Assembly (NCBI RefSeq): GCF_023566055.1
Contig: NZ_JALIQP010000002.1
Span: 434,001-498,000 of the forward strand
Origin: Halosolutus amylolyticus
Lineage (GTDB): Archaea > Halobacteriota > Halobacteria > Halobacteriales > Natrialbaceae
DNA length: 64,000 nt
Direction of reading: 5' to 3'
Made by a program: the position numbers and the translations under genes. Positions within the stretch are counted from its first letter, which is position 1, and the number at the start of each line of letters is the position of its first letter. The notes under the pieces were generated by a model, which did not search any database, had not been told where the DNA came from, and was given only the letters and a program-made list of their open reading frames with translations. Below, one piece after another: positions 51,194-60,206 of the stretch.

Positions 51194-51685
51194 ATGGCTC
51201 TCGGAGTCGATCCCGGCGTCCCTCGGGAGCAGCAGACGCTCCGGCTCCCCGAGTCGAAACTCGCGTCGCTTCGCGAGTGGGCGATCGAGGGCACCGGACT
51301 GACGGCCGCGGCGCGCGTGACCGATCCCGACGACCGGATCGCGCTCGTGAAGAACCGCTGGTCCGACGGCTGGATCCTGCCCGGCGGCGGCGTCGAACCC
51401 GGCGGAGACCCGATCGACGCGGCCCGACGCGAAGTGCGCGAAGAGACGGGATTAGCGGCGACGATCGGCGATCCGCTCCTCCTGGTCGATCAGACGTACG
51501 TCTCGAGACGCGACGGCGAAGAGCGGTTTTCGGGCCAGTACGTCGTCTACTCGGCCCGCGCCGGAGGGACGATTCCCGACGCTGACGACCTGGGCGAGAC
51601 GGACGACGAAATCTCCGCGGCCCAGTGGTTCGACGCACTTCCCGACGACCTCCACGACGGGGACCTGCTCCGGCCGTACCTTTAA
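51194..51685 (+). CDS. Nudix hydrolase
   Basis: 163 residues. Complete Nudix box G-G-G-V-E-P-G-G-D-P-I-D-A-A-R-R-E-V-R-E, then E-T-G-L, near residues 63-86. The N-terminal 30 residues are haloarchaea-like and acidic. It hydrolyses a nucleoside diphosphate linked to another moiety; the substrate cannot be told. Starts 22 bases after pyrE, so possibly co-transcribed. Confidence 0.9.
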   Translation: MALGVDPGVPREQQTLRLPESKLASLREWAIEGTGLTAAARVTDPDDRIALVKNRWSDGWILPGGGVEPGGDPIDAARREVREETGLAATIGDPLLLVDQTYVSRRDGEERFSGQYVVYSARAGGTIPDADDLGETDDEISAAQWFDALPDDLHDGDLLRPYL

Positions 51686-51800
51686 TACGATCTGTCATCC
51701 GTCAGTTCCGGCGCACTCGCAGACGGGTCTCGGTTGCGCGGGTACAGCGGACAGCAATCCGTTGGATCGGAACGCCGTCCCGGACTCGACGACCGGGTGC

Positions 51801-52448
51801 TCACTGCCCGTACGATTCGAACTTCTCGATCACCGTCTCGAGTTGTGCGTCCGAGAGCGTCTCCGGTTCGAGGCCGGCCGATCGGGTCTGCAGATAGAGT
51901 CGCGCGAGGCTCTCGACGTGGGTCGTGTTCTCGAGTGCGGTCTCGAGATCGGGGGCGGTGACGACGAGGCCGTGGTTCTCGATGAACGAGGCGGTCGCGT
52001 CCGCCTCGGCCATCGCGGTTACGATGTTCGCCGCGAGTTCGTCGGTTCCGTAGGGCGCGTATTCGGCGACCGGAACCCGCTTGCCGACCGCGACGATCAT
52101 GTAGTGGATCGGCGGGAGCGGCTCGTGAGCGATCGCCATCGCCGTCGACCACGGCGAGTGGGTGTGGACGATCGCACCGACGTCCTCGCGGCGGTAGATG
52201 GCGGCGTGCATCGGCACCTCGCTGCTGGGGGCCATCCGGCCGTCGCGTCGCTCGCCGTCGACCCCGACGACGGGGACGTCGTCGACGTCGAAGCTGTCGT
52301 AGGGCACTCCCGTCGGCGTGATCGCGAAGGCGTCGCCGTCGTCGGGTGTCCCGTCGCGAACGCTGAGGTTCCCCGTTCGACCGGGCGTCAGGGTCGCGAG
52401 ATCCGAGGCGCGATCGACGACGAGCCGTCGTTCGGACTCGAGGATCAC
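51801..52448 (-). CDS. Class II aldolase (fuculose-phosphate aldolase-like)
   Basis: 215 residues, GTG start at 52448. G-R-T-G-N-L-S-V-R near residue 22, I-T-P-T-G-V-P-Y near residue 43, catalytic E in S-S-E-V-P-M-H near residue 75, zinc ligands in H-T-H-S near residue 94 and N-H-G near residue 158. Family members cleave sugar-1-phosphates such as fuculose-1-phosphate. Overlaps the stop of the HAD gene by four bases; the two may handle the same sugar phosphate. Confidence 0.88.
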   Translation of the reverse strand: MILESERRLVVDRASDLATLTPGRTGNLSVRDGTPDDGDAFAITPTGVPYDSFDVDDVPVVGVDGERRDGRMAPSSEVPMHAAIYRREDVGAIVHTHSPWSTAMAIAHEPLPPIHYMIVAVGKRVPVAEYAPYGTDELAANIVTAMAEADATASFIENHGLVVTAPDLETALENTTHVESLARLYLQTRSAGLEPETLSDAQLETVIEKFESYGQ

Positions 52449-53146
52449 AGTACCACCTCCGTTAGTTCCTCGAACGCATCTATCCTGTGGTCGGGTTTTC
52501 GCCGCCCCTCGAGCGGGTCGTCGGGATCGGCGTTGAACAGCACCGTCTCGAGACCGACGGCGTTTGCACCCACGACGTCGGCCCTGGCGTCGTCGCCGAC
52601 CATCACCGCCTCGGACGCCCGCCGGTCGAGCCGCGCCAGCGGGAGCGTAAACATGACCGACCCCGGCTTCTCCCGGCCCGTCTCCTCCGACGTGAGCAGG
52701 AGATCGATGTCGGGCTCGAGTCCGAGCCGATCGACTTTCTCCAGCTGGATGCGCGTCGTGAGGTTGGTCACGATGGCGACGTCGAGCCCCGCCGCCTGGA
52801 GCGTGGCGAGCGTCTCCTCGACGCCCGGGAAGAGTTCCATCTCGTCGACGTAGGCGCTCCAGAACGCCTCGCCCAGCGCCAGTGCGTCACCGGGGTTCGG
52901 TTCGCCCGTCCGCTGTTCGAGCGCGCGCTTGAAGTACAGGAAACGCTCGTGGGTCGCCGCCGTCCCGGAGAGTTCGCGCTTGACCTCCCGGCGTCCCCGC
53001 TGGTAGAACTCGTCGAACGACTCGCGATCGAACTCGTAGCCCAGTTCGCGGGCCGTCTCCCGAGCCGCGTCGATACCTGCCTCCTTGCACGGCGGGTACG
53101 GGTAGAGCGTGTCGTCGAGGTCGAACAACACGGCCTTCGTGGTCAT
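52445..53146 (-). CDS. HAD-superfamily hydrolase
   Basis: 233 residues from ATG 53146. Motif I D-L-D-D-T-L-Y near residue 9, motif II V-T-N-L-T near residue 125, K in G-R-E-K-P near residue 158 and motif [10 protein letters not shown] near residue 182. A haloacid-dehalogenase-type phosphatase. Translationally coupled to the aldolase. The in-frame extension to 53698 crosses the neighbouring promoter region and is not real. Confidence 0.9.
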   Translation of the reverse strand: MTTKAVLFDLDDTLYPYPPCKEAGIDAARETARELGYEFDRESFDEFYQRGRREVKRELSGTAATHERFLYFKRALEQRTGEPNPGDALALGEAFWSAYVDEMELFPGVEETLATLQAAGLDVAIVTNLTTRIQLEKVDRLGLEPDIDLLLTSEETGREKPGSVMFTLPLARLDRRASEAVMVGDDARADVVGANAVGLETVLFNADPDDPLEGRRKPDHRIDAFEELTEVVL

Positions 53147-53437
53147 ACCGTGTTCATGTACGGCGTACCGCAAAACGAGTATCGGTGCGAGCGGATCGAC
53201 GCATCGACGACTCGGTTCCTCCGAACGACGGTTCGCGGTGCCCGCACGAGCGGTTTCCGTCTCGATCGCGCTCCGGAACCGGACCAACCAGCCCGGGTTC
53301 CTCGGTCTCCAGGTCGCAACGTCGTCGAGCCGGAGGGTTTTACGAGCATGGTCGTGGTACGTCGCCGGGCCGTTTCGAGGACGCCACCGTGCCCGTGCGA
53401 GCGGGCAACCTGACTCGGCGAACCCGACAGCACAACC

Positions 53438-53881
53438 ATGACTGAAATCAGCGCACTCGTTCGGCGCGATCCGGAGGAGATCTGGACCGAAGGGAACCTC
53501 GACACGATCGACGAGATCTTCGCGGAAGAGTTCGTCCTGCACGATCCGTCGACGGACGACGAACCGCGAGGCCGTGACGACTACAGGGACTACGTCGAGA
53601 CCTACCGGGAGGCGTTTCCCGACGTGGAGTACGAGGTCGAAACCGTGATCGTCGAGGACGAGACCGCCGCCGTCCGATACACCGCATGTGGTACTCACGA
53701 GGGCGAGTTTATGGGACTCGAGCCGACCGGCGATCGCGTGTCGGTCTCGGGGATGGAGATGTACCGCGTCGAAGACGGGCGGATCGTCGAACTGTGGACG
53801 AGCTACGACGCGCTCGGCCTGTTCCAGGAACTCGGCGTCCTCCCGCCGATCGAGGACCTGGGCGAGTCGGGGCTAGACTGA
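53438..53881 (+). CDS. SnoaL-like ester cyclase family protein
   Basis: 147 residues with an NTF2-like alpha+beta barrel: N-L-D-T-I-D-E-I-F-A-E-E-F-V-L-H-D-P near residue 19, Y-R-E-A-F-P-D-V near residue 55, and M-Y-R-V-E-D-G-R-I-V-E-L-W near residue 108. This matches SnoaL-type proteins; the actual ligand or reaction is unknown. The 291 bases before it (53147-53437) hold no gene. Confidence 0.85.
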   Translation: MTEISALVRRDPEEIWTEGNLDTIDEIFAEEFVLHDPSTDDEPRGRDDYRDYVETYREAFPDVEYEVETVIVEDETAAVRYTACGTHEGEFMGLEPTGDRVSVSGMEMYRVEDGRIVELWTSYDALGLFQELGVLPPIEDLGESGLD

Positions 53882-53930
53882 ACGCACGAAGGCGGGTACG
53901 CGAGGGGGCGATCGATCACCGATTACGGAC

Positions 53931-54258
53931 TCACTCCCGGTCCCGATATCGTCGGTAACTCACCACTGCCAGTGCGAGCGCGAGAAGGCCGCCGATCGCG
54001 AGGCCGCCGCCGACGAGCCACTGGCCCCGGAACACGAGGAGCATGAGCCCCAGCGCGCCCGCGAAGAGTCGCGGCGTGGACGAGCACGGCGACGACGACG
54101 AACGCGAGCAGGGTCGATCGGTCGATCTCGCCGAACGCCTCCTCGAGGTCGTCGCCCTCGTCGTCACCCTCGAGCGGGTCGTCGCCGAACGGATCCTCCA
54201 GCGGATCGTCGCCGAAGGGGTCGTCGAACGGATCGTCGTCGCCTGGGTCGAGGCCCAC
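53931..54258 (-). pseudogene. Frameshifted small membrane protein with D-P repeats
   Basis: From GTG 54258 it reads V-G-L-D-P-G-D-D-D-P-F-D-D-P and two near-identical acidic repeats (D-P-F-G-D-D-P-L-E), then a membrane helix L-L-A-F-V-V-V-A-V-L-V-H-A. The frame then shifts: a second helix pair, L-F-A-G-A-L-G-L-M-L-L-V-F and G-G-G-L-A-I-G-G-L-L-A-L-A-L-A-V, ends Y-R-R-Y-R-D-R-E at 53931 in another frame. One extra base near 54069 explains the break. Either a recent mutation or a sequencing error. Confidence 0.7.
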
Positions 54259-54422
54259 GATCGATCGTAACCGACGCGGACGCAAAATCGTTCGGACGAC
54301 GGTGCGCGTGTCGTATGACGAGCCGAACACTCGCAGTCTATCCCACCGTGCTGGCAGCGAGTGCGCGGCCGATCGGGTCCACGGAACGATCACGGAATGA
54401 CGATCGCGCTGGTCCATCACAA

Positions 54423-54432
54423 TGTTTTTATC
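54423..54432 (+). promoter_or_regulatory. TATA box of thrS, far upstream
   Basis: tgtttttatc, the only good TATA element before thrS. It predicts a start near 54454 and hence a leader of about 150 bases, unlike the leaderless pattern of most genes here. Confidence 0.5.
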
Positions 54433-54459
54433 CCGTACGAGACTACGCGTATCCACGAT

Positions 54460-54581
54460 GGTAGGTGTCCGCTTTACAGGGGCTCTCGCCCGCTTCTAAC
54501 CTACACCTACCGCTCTCTGTGTCCGGATCGCCCCACAGTGAGCGGGACGCGGACTACCGATCGAACTTCTCACCGAAGTTC
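54460..54581 (+). promoter_or_regulatory. Structured 5' leader of thrS (three stem-loops)
   Basis: Hairpin 1: ggtaggtgt (54460-54468) with acacctacc (54503-54511), perfect 9 bp. Hairpin 2: cgctc-t-ctgtg (54511-54521) with cacag-t-gagcg (54534-54544), ten pairs and one T-T mismatch. Hairpin 3: gaacttc (54563-54569) with gaagttc (54575-54581), loop tcacc. They fill the predicted leader between promoter and ATG. Candidate cis-regulatory RNA; the loop of hairpin 3 contains ACC, a Thr codon. Confidence 0.55.
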
Positions 54582-54604
54582 CCAGATCAGCCACAGCCAT
54601 AGCC

Positions 54605-56548
54605 ATGTCAGAATCAGACTCACAGGAGCAGATCGCGGTCGTACTGCCAGACGGATCCGAACTCGACGTCGACCCAGACGCGACGGTCGAGGACTGTGCC
54701 TACGAGATCGGGCCCGGCCTCGGGAGCGACACCGTCGCCGGCAAACTCGACGGCGACCTCGTCGCCAAAGAGGAACCCGTCTACGACGGCGCCGAACTCG
54801 AGATCGTCACCGACGGCAGCGAGGAGTACCTCGACGTGATGCGCCACTCCGCGGCCCACTGTCTCGCCCAGGCCGTCGAGCGCCACTACGACGACGTCGA
54901 CCTCGCGATCGGCCCGCCGACCAACGAGGGGTTCTACTACGACTTCGACAACTTAGACGTCGACGAGGAGGACCTCGCGCACCTCGAGAGCGAGATCGAG
55001 GAGCTCATCGAGGCTGACTACGACATCGAACGCGAGGAGGTCTCGATCGAGGAGGCCGAGGAGCGACTCGCCGACGAGCCCTACAAACTCGAACTCTTAG
55101 CGGAGTTCGCCGACGAGAACGACACCGTCACGTTCTACAGCCAGGGCGAGTGGGAGGACCTCTGTGCCGGCCCGCACGTCGATTCGACGGGCGAGATCGG
55201 CGTCGTCGAACTGCTCGAGATCGCCGGCGCCTACTGGCGCGGCGACGAGGACAACCCGATGCAGACGCGTATCTACGGGACGGCCTTCGAGGACGAGAGC
55301 GACCTCGAGGCGTTCTTAGAGCGCAAGCGCGAGGCCGAGAAACGCGATCACCGCCGCATCGGATCGGAGATGGACCTCTTCTCCATCCAGGACGTGACGG
55401 GGCCGGGCCTGCCGCTCTATCACCCCGCCGGGAAGACCGTCCTGAAGGAACTCGAGGCCTTCGTCGAGAATCTCAACGAAGAGGCGGGCTACGACTACGT
55501 CGAGACCCCCCACGTCTTCAAGACGGACCTCTGGCACCGATCGGGCCACTACGAGAACTACGCCGACGACATGTTCATCTTCGACGTCGGCGACGACGAG
55601 TTCGGCCTGAAGCCGATGAACTGCCCCGGCCACGCCGCCATCTTCCAGGACCACTCCTGGAGCTACCGCGACCTGCCGATCCGGTACGCCGAGAACGGGA
55701 AGGTATACCGGAAGGAGCAACGCGGCGAACTCTCCGGACTCTCGCGCGTCTGGGCGTTCACGATCGACGACGGCCACCTGTTCATCCGCCCCGACCAGAT
55801 CGAGCGCGAGGTCGAGGAGATCATGGACATGATCACGGACGTCCTCGAAACGTTCGACCTGGAGTACGAGATGGCGCTGGCCACGCGGCCCGAGAAGTCG
55901 GTCGGCTCCGACGAGATCTGGGAGAAAGCCGAGGCCCAACTCGAGAGCGTGCTCGAGGCCCACGGCCACGAGTACGAGATCGAGGAGGGCGACGGCGCGT
56001 TCTACGGCCCGAAGATCGACTTCGCGTTCGAGGACGCGATCGGCCGCTCGTGGGACGGCCCGACGGTCCAACTCGACTTCAACATGCCCGAGCGGTTCGA
56101 CCTGAGCTACGTGGGCGAAGACAACGAGGAGCACCGCCCGGTCATGATCCACCGCGCGCTGTACGGCAGCTACGAGCGGTTCTTCATGATGCTCATCGAG
56201 CACTACGAGGGGCGGTTCCCGCTGTGGCTGGCTCCCGAACAGGTCCGCGTGCTGCCGATCTCCGACGACAACCTCGGCTACGCCCACCGCGTCGCGAACG
56301 AGTTCGACGACTTCCGCGTCGAGGTCGACGACCGCGACTCCACCCTCGAACGGAAGATCCGCGCGGCCCACGACGATCGGGTCCCGTACCAGATCATCGT
56401 CGGCGACAACGAGGAGGAGGCCGGCAACATCTCCGTCCGCGATCGCTTCGAGGACCAGGAGTACGACGTCGCGATCGACGAGTTCCGGGCGCACCTCGAA
56501 GCGGAGCGCGACGAACAGCGGACGGAACCTGACTTCCTGCAGGACTGA
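54605..56548 (+). CDS. thrS: Threonyl-tRNA synthetase (bacterial-type domain order)
   Basis: 647 residues. TGS domain (about 8-70), the AlaX-like editing domain with H81-x3-H85 and C187 (D-L-C-A-G-P-H), the class II catalytic core (R-M-x-x-E motif region around [15 protein letters not shown]; motif 3 [11 protein letters not shown]) and an anticodon-binding domain. This is the bacterial architecture, not the archaeal one with a D-aminoacyl-deacylase-like N-domain. It charges tRNA-Thr. Preceded by an unusually long structured leader. Confidence 0.96.
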   Translation: MSESDSQEQIAVVLPDGSELDVDPDATVEDCAYEIGPGLGSDTVAGKLDGDLVAKEEPVYDGAELEIVTDGSEEYLDVMRHSAAHCLAQAVERHYDDVDLAIGPPTNEGFYYDFDNLDVDEEDLAHLESEIEELIEADYDIEREEVSIEEAEERLADEPYKLELLAEFADENDTVTFYSQGEWEDLCAGPHVDSTGEIGVVELLEIAGAYWRGDEDNPMQTRIYGTAFEDESDLEAFLERKREAEKRDHRRIGSEMDLFSIQDVTGPGLPLYHPAGKTVLKELEAFVENLNEEAGYDYVETPHVFKTDLWHRSGHYENYADDMFIFDVGDDEFGLKPMNCPGHAAIFQDHSWSYRDLPIRYAENGKVYRKEQRGELSGLSRVWAFTIDDGHLFIRPDQIEREVEEIMDMITDVLETFDLEYEMALATRPEKSVGSDEIWEKAEAQLESVLEAHGHEYEIEEGDGAFYGPKIDFAFEDAIGRSWDGPTVQLDFNMPERFDLSYVGEDNEEHRPVMIHRALYGSYERFFMMLIEHYEGRFPLWLAPEQVRVLPISDDNLGYAHRVANEFDDFRVEVDDRDSTLERKIRAAHDDRVPYQIIVGDNEEEAGNISVRDRFEDQEYDVAIDEFRAHLEAERDEQRTEPDFLQD

Positions 56549-56800
56549 TGCGGTCCGTTGTGATTCGTTCCCGGTGATCGCCGCTCCGGTCGGGCGATCA
56601 CCGGTAAAACGTTACAACGATCCGTATGACGCCAGGATCGGTTCGGCGATCGAGTTTCCGGGCCGATTTTCCGGCGCGCGAGTTCGAGTTCGCCGATCGT
56701 TTCTCGCCCGTCCGGGTTCCTGGCTGGCCCACGTTCGTGCTTATCAAATGGGTTGAAAAGGATCGAAATACCCATACTTGTGGGATCGTGGATAGCTACC

Positions 56801-57511
56801 ATGAACAGAGCCGAGAAGGCGGCCCTCCAGTTGCGGGCCGTCGACGTGTTGCGGATGCTGAAGGAGACCCGGACCTACGAGGAACTCGCCGCGACGACCG
56901 GGCTCCCGGCCGGCGATCTCAACCGGTACGTCAACGGACACGTTCTTCCGGGAACCGATCGCGCACGGGAGGTCGTCGACGACCTCGGGCGGGAGGCGCT
57001 GGCCGAGGAACTCGAGGCCAGGATTCGGGTCGACGACGAGGGGTACGTCGACAACTCCGGGACCGTCTTCGACCAGTCGTTCCTGGACCTCGTCGCCCCC
57101 GTCGTCGCGAACGGCTACGAGTTCGATCGACCGGACGTCGTCCTCACCGCCGCGACCGACGGGATCACCCTCGCTGCGGCGCTGGCGAGTTACTACGGCA
57201 CCCGGTGTGCCTACGCGAAAAAGCGCAAGGAGACCGCCGTCGAGGAGTTCATCGAGGCGCGCGAGCGCCTCCAGTCGGGGATCGAACTCACCTACTACCT
57301 GCCCGCGTCCGCGATCGGCCCCGCCGAATCCGTCCTCGTCGTGGACGATCTCATCCGATCGGGCGAAACCCAGGAACTCCTGCTCGACATCGTCGAGACG
57401 GCCGACGCGGACGTGGCTGGCGTCTTCGCCCTCATCGCGGCCGGTGACGACGGGATCAGACGGGCGCGCGAGCGGACGGATGCCCCGGTCGGCGCGCTGA
57501 CGACCGTCTGA
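56801..57511 (+). CDS. gfcR: GfcR transcription regulator (PRTase-like with HTH)
   Basis: 236 residues from ATG 56801. N-terminal HTH (about 15-55, T-Y-E-E-L-A-A-T-T-G-L-P-A-G-D-L-N-R-Y) fused to a type I phosphoribosyltransferase fold with V-L-V-V-D-D-L-I-R-S-G-E-T near residue 178. This is the layout of haloarchaeal GfcR, an activator of glucose, fructose and galactose degradation genes, formerly called PyrE-like. Upstream in-frame codons to 56753 are likely untranslated. Confidence 0.88.
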   Translation: MNRAEKAALQLRAVDVLRMLKETRTYEELAATTGLPAGDLNRYVNGHVLPGTDRAREVVDDLGREALAEELEARIRVDDEGYVDNSGTVFDQSFLDLVAPVVANGYEFDRPDVVLTAATDGITLAAALASYYGTRCAYAKKRKETAVEEFIEARERLQSGIELTYYLPASAIGPAESVLVVDDLIRSGETQELLLDIVETADADVAGVFALIAAGDDGIRRARERTDAPVGALTTV

Positions 57512-57528
57512 TCGTCACGACCGCCGGC

Positions 57529-57572
57529 CAGTCGCCGCGGCGTGACCGAGCGGACAGTCGCCGCGGCGTGAC
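57529..57572. repeat. Two exact 18-bp direct repeats with palindromic core
   Basis: cagtcgccgcggcgtgac at 57529-57546 and 57555-57572, start-to-start 26 bases. Each holds the 10-bp palindrome cgccgcggcg. They lie 18 bases after the gfcR stop and about 215 bases before glmS. The spacing would suit two dimers on nearly the same DNA face. Confidence 0.75.
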
Positions 57573-57788
57573 TGTACGGCCGATCTGCGGAACGGACGTT
57601 CGTGGACTTTCTTCCCAGAACGGTTGCACTCGAGTGACCGTTCCGCGATCGGGTTCTCGATCCGGGCTCTCGATCGGCAGACCGGGTCGACGAACGGGCA
57701 GTATCGCACGACGGCGACCGTGTTACCAAGTGGCACATGATTAATGATTAAGTTTATGTGGGTCGCCGCAGTTGGTGGTGGTACGACC

Positions 57789-58235
57789 ATGACGAAGCCA
57801 GTCATCCTCGGCGTGATCGGTTCCGACGCGCACGTCGTCGGGATCACCATCCTCGAACAGGCGCTGGAGGCGAGCGGGTTCGACGTCGTTAACCTGGGGG
57901 TCCAGACGTCCCAGGACGAGTTCGTCGAGGCCGCGGAGTCCGCCGACGCCGAGGCTGTACTCGTGTCCTCGCTGTACGGTCACGCCGAGCAGGACTGTCA
58001 GGGCTTCCACCAGCGGCTGGCGGACGCCGACCTCGACGTCACCACGTACATCGGCGGCAACCTCGCGGTCGGGCAGGACGACTTCGAGGAGACCCGGCGG
58101 ACGTTCCGCGAGATGGGATTCGATCGGGTCTTCGATTCGGAAACCGATCCCGAGGAGGCCATCGAGGCGCTGAAGGCAGACCTGGACATGCGCTCGACGG
58201 AAGCCGAACGCGAGAGCCAGACCCTCTCGGCCTGA
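57789..58235 (+). CDS. glmS: Methylaspartate mutase small (S) subunit
   Basis: 148 residues from ATG 57789. B12-binding motif D13-x-H15-x-x-G18 (G-S-D-A-H-V-V-G), then V-L-V-S-S-L-Y-G-H and Y-I-G-G-N-L. With the E subunit it interconverts glutamate and 3-methylaspartate, part of the methylaspartate cycle for acetyl-CoA assimilation in haloarchaea. The E-subunit gene does not follow; instead a stress protein on the other strand and a transposon do. TATA-like attaagttta near 57746. Confidence 0.9.
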   Translation: MTKPVILGVIGSDAHVVGITILEQALEASGFDVVNLGVQTSQDEFVEAAESADAEAVLVSSLYGHAEQDCQGFHQRLADADLDVTTYIGGNLAVGQDDFEETRRTFREMGFDRVFDSETDPEEAIEALKADLDMRSTEAERESQTLSA

Positions 58236-58255
58236 CCGCGGGACTGGGACCGTTT

Positions 58256-58690
58256 TTAGCGAACGATCGTCACCGGCACCGGCGACCGCCGGGCGACGGT
58301 CTCCGCGACGCTGCCGAGCAGGATCCGACTCGCGCCGGTCCGGCCGTGACTGCCGATCGCGATGTGATCGACGTCGTGGTCCTCGGCGTAGGAGACGATC
58401 GATCGGGAGACGCCGCCGACGACGTGCTCGGTGTCGATCTCGACGCCGTGTTCGGCCGCCTGCTCGCGGGCGTCCTCGAGGATTTCCTCGGCCCGATTCT
58501 CGTGGTGTTTCTGGATCTCCTCGTAGTTGGCCATCGCGCCCCCTTCGACGCCGGTCGCGGTGTAGAAATCACCCGGATCGAGGACGTGCAACGCCGTGAT
58601 CTGGGCGTCCGGGTACTCCGTGCAGGCGAAATCGATGGCGTCGGCCGATCGGTCCGACTCGTCGACAGCGACGAGAACGTGTTCGGGCAT
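58256..58690 (-). CDS. Universal stress protein (UspA family)
   Basis: 144 residues from ATG 58690. V-L-V-A-V-D-E-S-D-R-S at the N-terminus and the ATP-binding motif G-S-H-G-R-T-G-A-S-R-I-L-L-G-S-V-A (G-2x-G-9x-G-S/T) near residue 112. Cytoplasmic nucleotide-binding stress protein; specific role unknown. Convergent with glmS. Forty codons of in-frame extension run into the transposon end and are not part of the gene. Confidence 0.92.
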   Translation of the reverse strand: MPEHVLVAVDESDRSADAIDFACTEYPDAQITALHVLDPGDFYTATGVEGGAMANYEEIQKHHENRAEEILEDAREQAAEHGVEIDTEHVVGGVSRSIVSYAEDHDVDHIAIGSHGRTGASRILLGSVAETVARRSPVPVTIVR

Positions 58691-58725
58691 AGCCGTGTGT
58701 ACGGCGGCCCCTGAATTGAACGTTA

Positions 58726-58770
58726 CCCCGCGCACAGTGGCGTGGGGAATCCTGCTCTCACGAGGGCAGG
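58726..58770 (-). ncRNA. Likely 3' end of the TnpB guide (omega) RNA
   Basis: Two successive stem-loops at the end of tnpB and just past it: 58751-58770 (cctgctctc/gagggcagg with a mismatch) and 58726-58747. In this family the guide RNA spans the gene end and the right end, with the guide itself read from flanking DNA (here below about 58720). Position is inferred from family knowledge. Confidence 0.45.
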
Positions 58771-59999
58771 CTTCCTGTTTCAATGACGTGACTTGCAGAC
58801 ACAGACTCAAACCGAGTCGTGTCCGTAGCGGTCACAGTCTCCACAGGCGTGTCTTCGGGCCATCCCAGCCCTAGTTCAGCAAAACCACGTTTGAGGAGGT
58901 TCATCGCCGCGTTCGCGTCCCTATCCGTCTCGAACCCACACGAGGGGCAGGAGTGTTCCCTGATCCAGATAGGTTTCGGCGTCTCCGCGCCACATGCCGC
59001 GCACTCTTTGGTAGTACCTCGCGCTTCTACCTGTACGACGTGACAGCTGTACAGGTCGGCTTTGTATTCGAGAAGTTGGATGAACTGTCGCCACGCCGCA
59101 TCCTGCTTGTTACGGGCGTTCCCATCGCCCTGAAGCATACTCTGGACGTTCAGGTCTTCCACGAACACTGCGTCGTACTCGCGGACGAGCCACGTCGTTA
59201 TCTTATGTTGGTAGTCCATCACTTTCCTCTGGATGCGGCGCTTGACCTTCGCCACTTCTCGACGTCGTTTCTCGTAGTTGTTTGATCCGTGTTCTTTCCG
59301 TGACAACTTCCGTTGCTCGCGGCGGAGTCGCTCGTATTCATCCTCAAGGTCGAGCCAATCCACAGTCTTGCCATCGCTGGTGTGGATGTAGTTGAGGATA
59401 CCGAGGTCGATCCCAACGCTGTTGCTCGTATTGAGCGAGTCCACATCGGGTTTCTCAGGAAGGGTGGCATCATCCGTTTCCAAACCGAAGGAGACGAACC
59501 ACTCGCCGGTCGTCTCCTTTTTGAACGTAACCTCTTTGATGGTGGCGTGGTCAGGGATTGGGCGTGAGTACCGAATTTTGACCCAGCCGATTTTGCTGAA
59601 GCGGACGTACGCATACCTGTCGTGGCCCCTCTTTTCATCGAGGTCGAAACCAGACTGATTGTACGTCACGCTTCGATAATCAGCGGGTGCTTGCCGCTTG
59701 AGCTGACCAACATTGTGTCCGTTCTCTTTCTTCTTACGAAGGTTCGAGAGGTTCCGATGGAAACGTGCAACGGTGGCTTGTGCGGCCTTCGAGTGCAGTT
59801 CACCGAACACCGGCCACCGCTGTTTCCACTCGGGGAGTTTGTTGTTCTGGTCGTACTCACTTGGCTTGTCGTCTTCCAGGGCTTGTTCGTAGTCCCAGCG
59901 GACGTGGTTGTAGAGTTGGCGATGAACGTCGAGATGGTGTTCCAGTCGCTCCGCTACCTCTTGTGTCGGGTATGCTTGGTAGCGGTGACTGTATTCCAT
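58758..59999 (-). CDS. tnpB: TnpB RNA-guided nuclease (OrfB)
   Basis: 413 residues from ATG 59999. The helical N-terminal region opens Y-S-H-R-Y-Q-A-Y-P-T-Q-E-V-A-E-R-L. RuvC acids are intact: D198 (V-G-I-D-L-G), E281 (F-V-E-D-L-N) and D361 (D-R-D-A-N-A-A-M-N). The zinc ribbon is C333/C336 and C351/C354. The last 25 residues, ending V-I-E-T-G-S-L-P-S, overlap the guide RNA region. Apparently functional despite no adjacent transposase; mobility would need TnpA from elsewhere. Confidence 0.93.
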   Translation of the reverse strand: MEYSHRYQAYPTQEVAERLEHHLDVHRQLYNHVRWDYEQALEDDKPSEYDQNNKLPEWKQRWPVFGELHSKAAQATVARFHRNLSNLRKKKENGHNVGQLKRQAPADYRSVTYNQSGFDLDEKRGHDRYAYVRFSKIGWVKIRYSRPIPDHATIKEVTFKKETTGEWFVSFGLETDDATLPEKPDVDSLNTSNSVGIDLGILNYIHTSDGKTVDWLDLEDEYERLRREQRKLSRKEHGSNNYEKRRREVAKVKRRIQRKVMDYQHKITTWLVREYDAVFVEDLNVQSMLQGDGNARNKQDAAWRQFIQLLEYKADLYSCHVVQVEARGTTKECAACGAETPKPIWIREHSCPSCGFETDRDANAAMNLLKRGFAELGLGWPEDTPVETVTATDTTRFESVSASHVIETGSLPS

Positions 60000-60206
60000 C
60001 GCTGTCTCTTGATTACCGATGTGTTCACTTAATGGCTTGTACCACGAGTTGTCGGCTTCATCCCCGAGCACGGTGGGTCGGGGGTATTCGCCTCGCAATC
60101 AAGTATAAACGCCCACCCTTTCTCCCACGAGACAGGGAGCCGGACTGAGCGCTCTCGAAGACGAGCGGTCGACAAAAGTCGAGATGATACGGGGTCGATC
60201 GCGACG

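Larger units (their letters stand above)
58715..60097 (-). mobile_element. tnpB-only IS200/IS605 (IS1341-type) element
   Basis: Bounds are estimated. The right-end side (58726-58747) has a hairpin ccccgcgc/gcgtgggg with loop acagtg, preceded by a second stem-loop (58751-58770) overlapping the tnpB stop. The left-end side has a hairpin ccccga/tcgggg (60062-60067/60078-60083). Just outside it, TTGAT on the - strand (60102-60098) matches a known target-adjacent motif of IS605-type elements. No tnpA and no inverted repeats, as usual for the group. Confidence 0.7.

Noticed and set aside
52445-53698. 417-residue version of the HAD hydrolase
   Set aside because: The extra N-terminal part crosses the SnoaL promoter and start region; the conserved HAD motif I begins right after ATG 53146.
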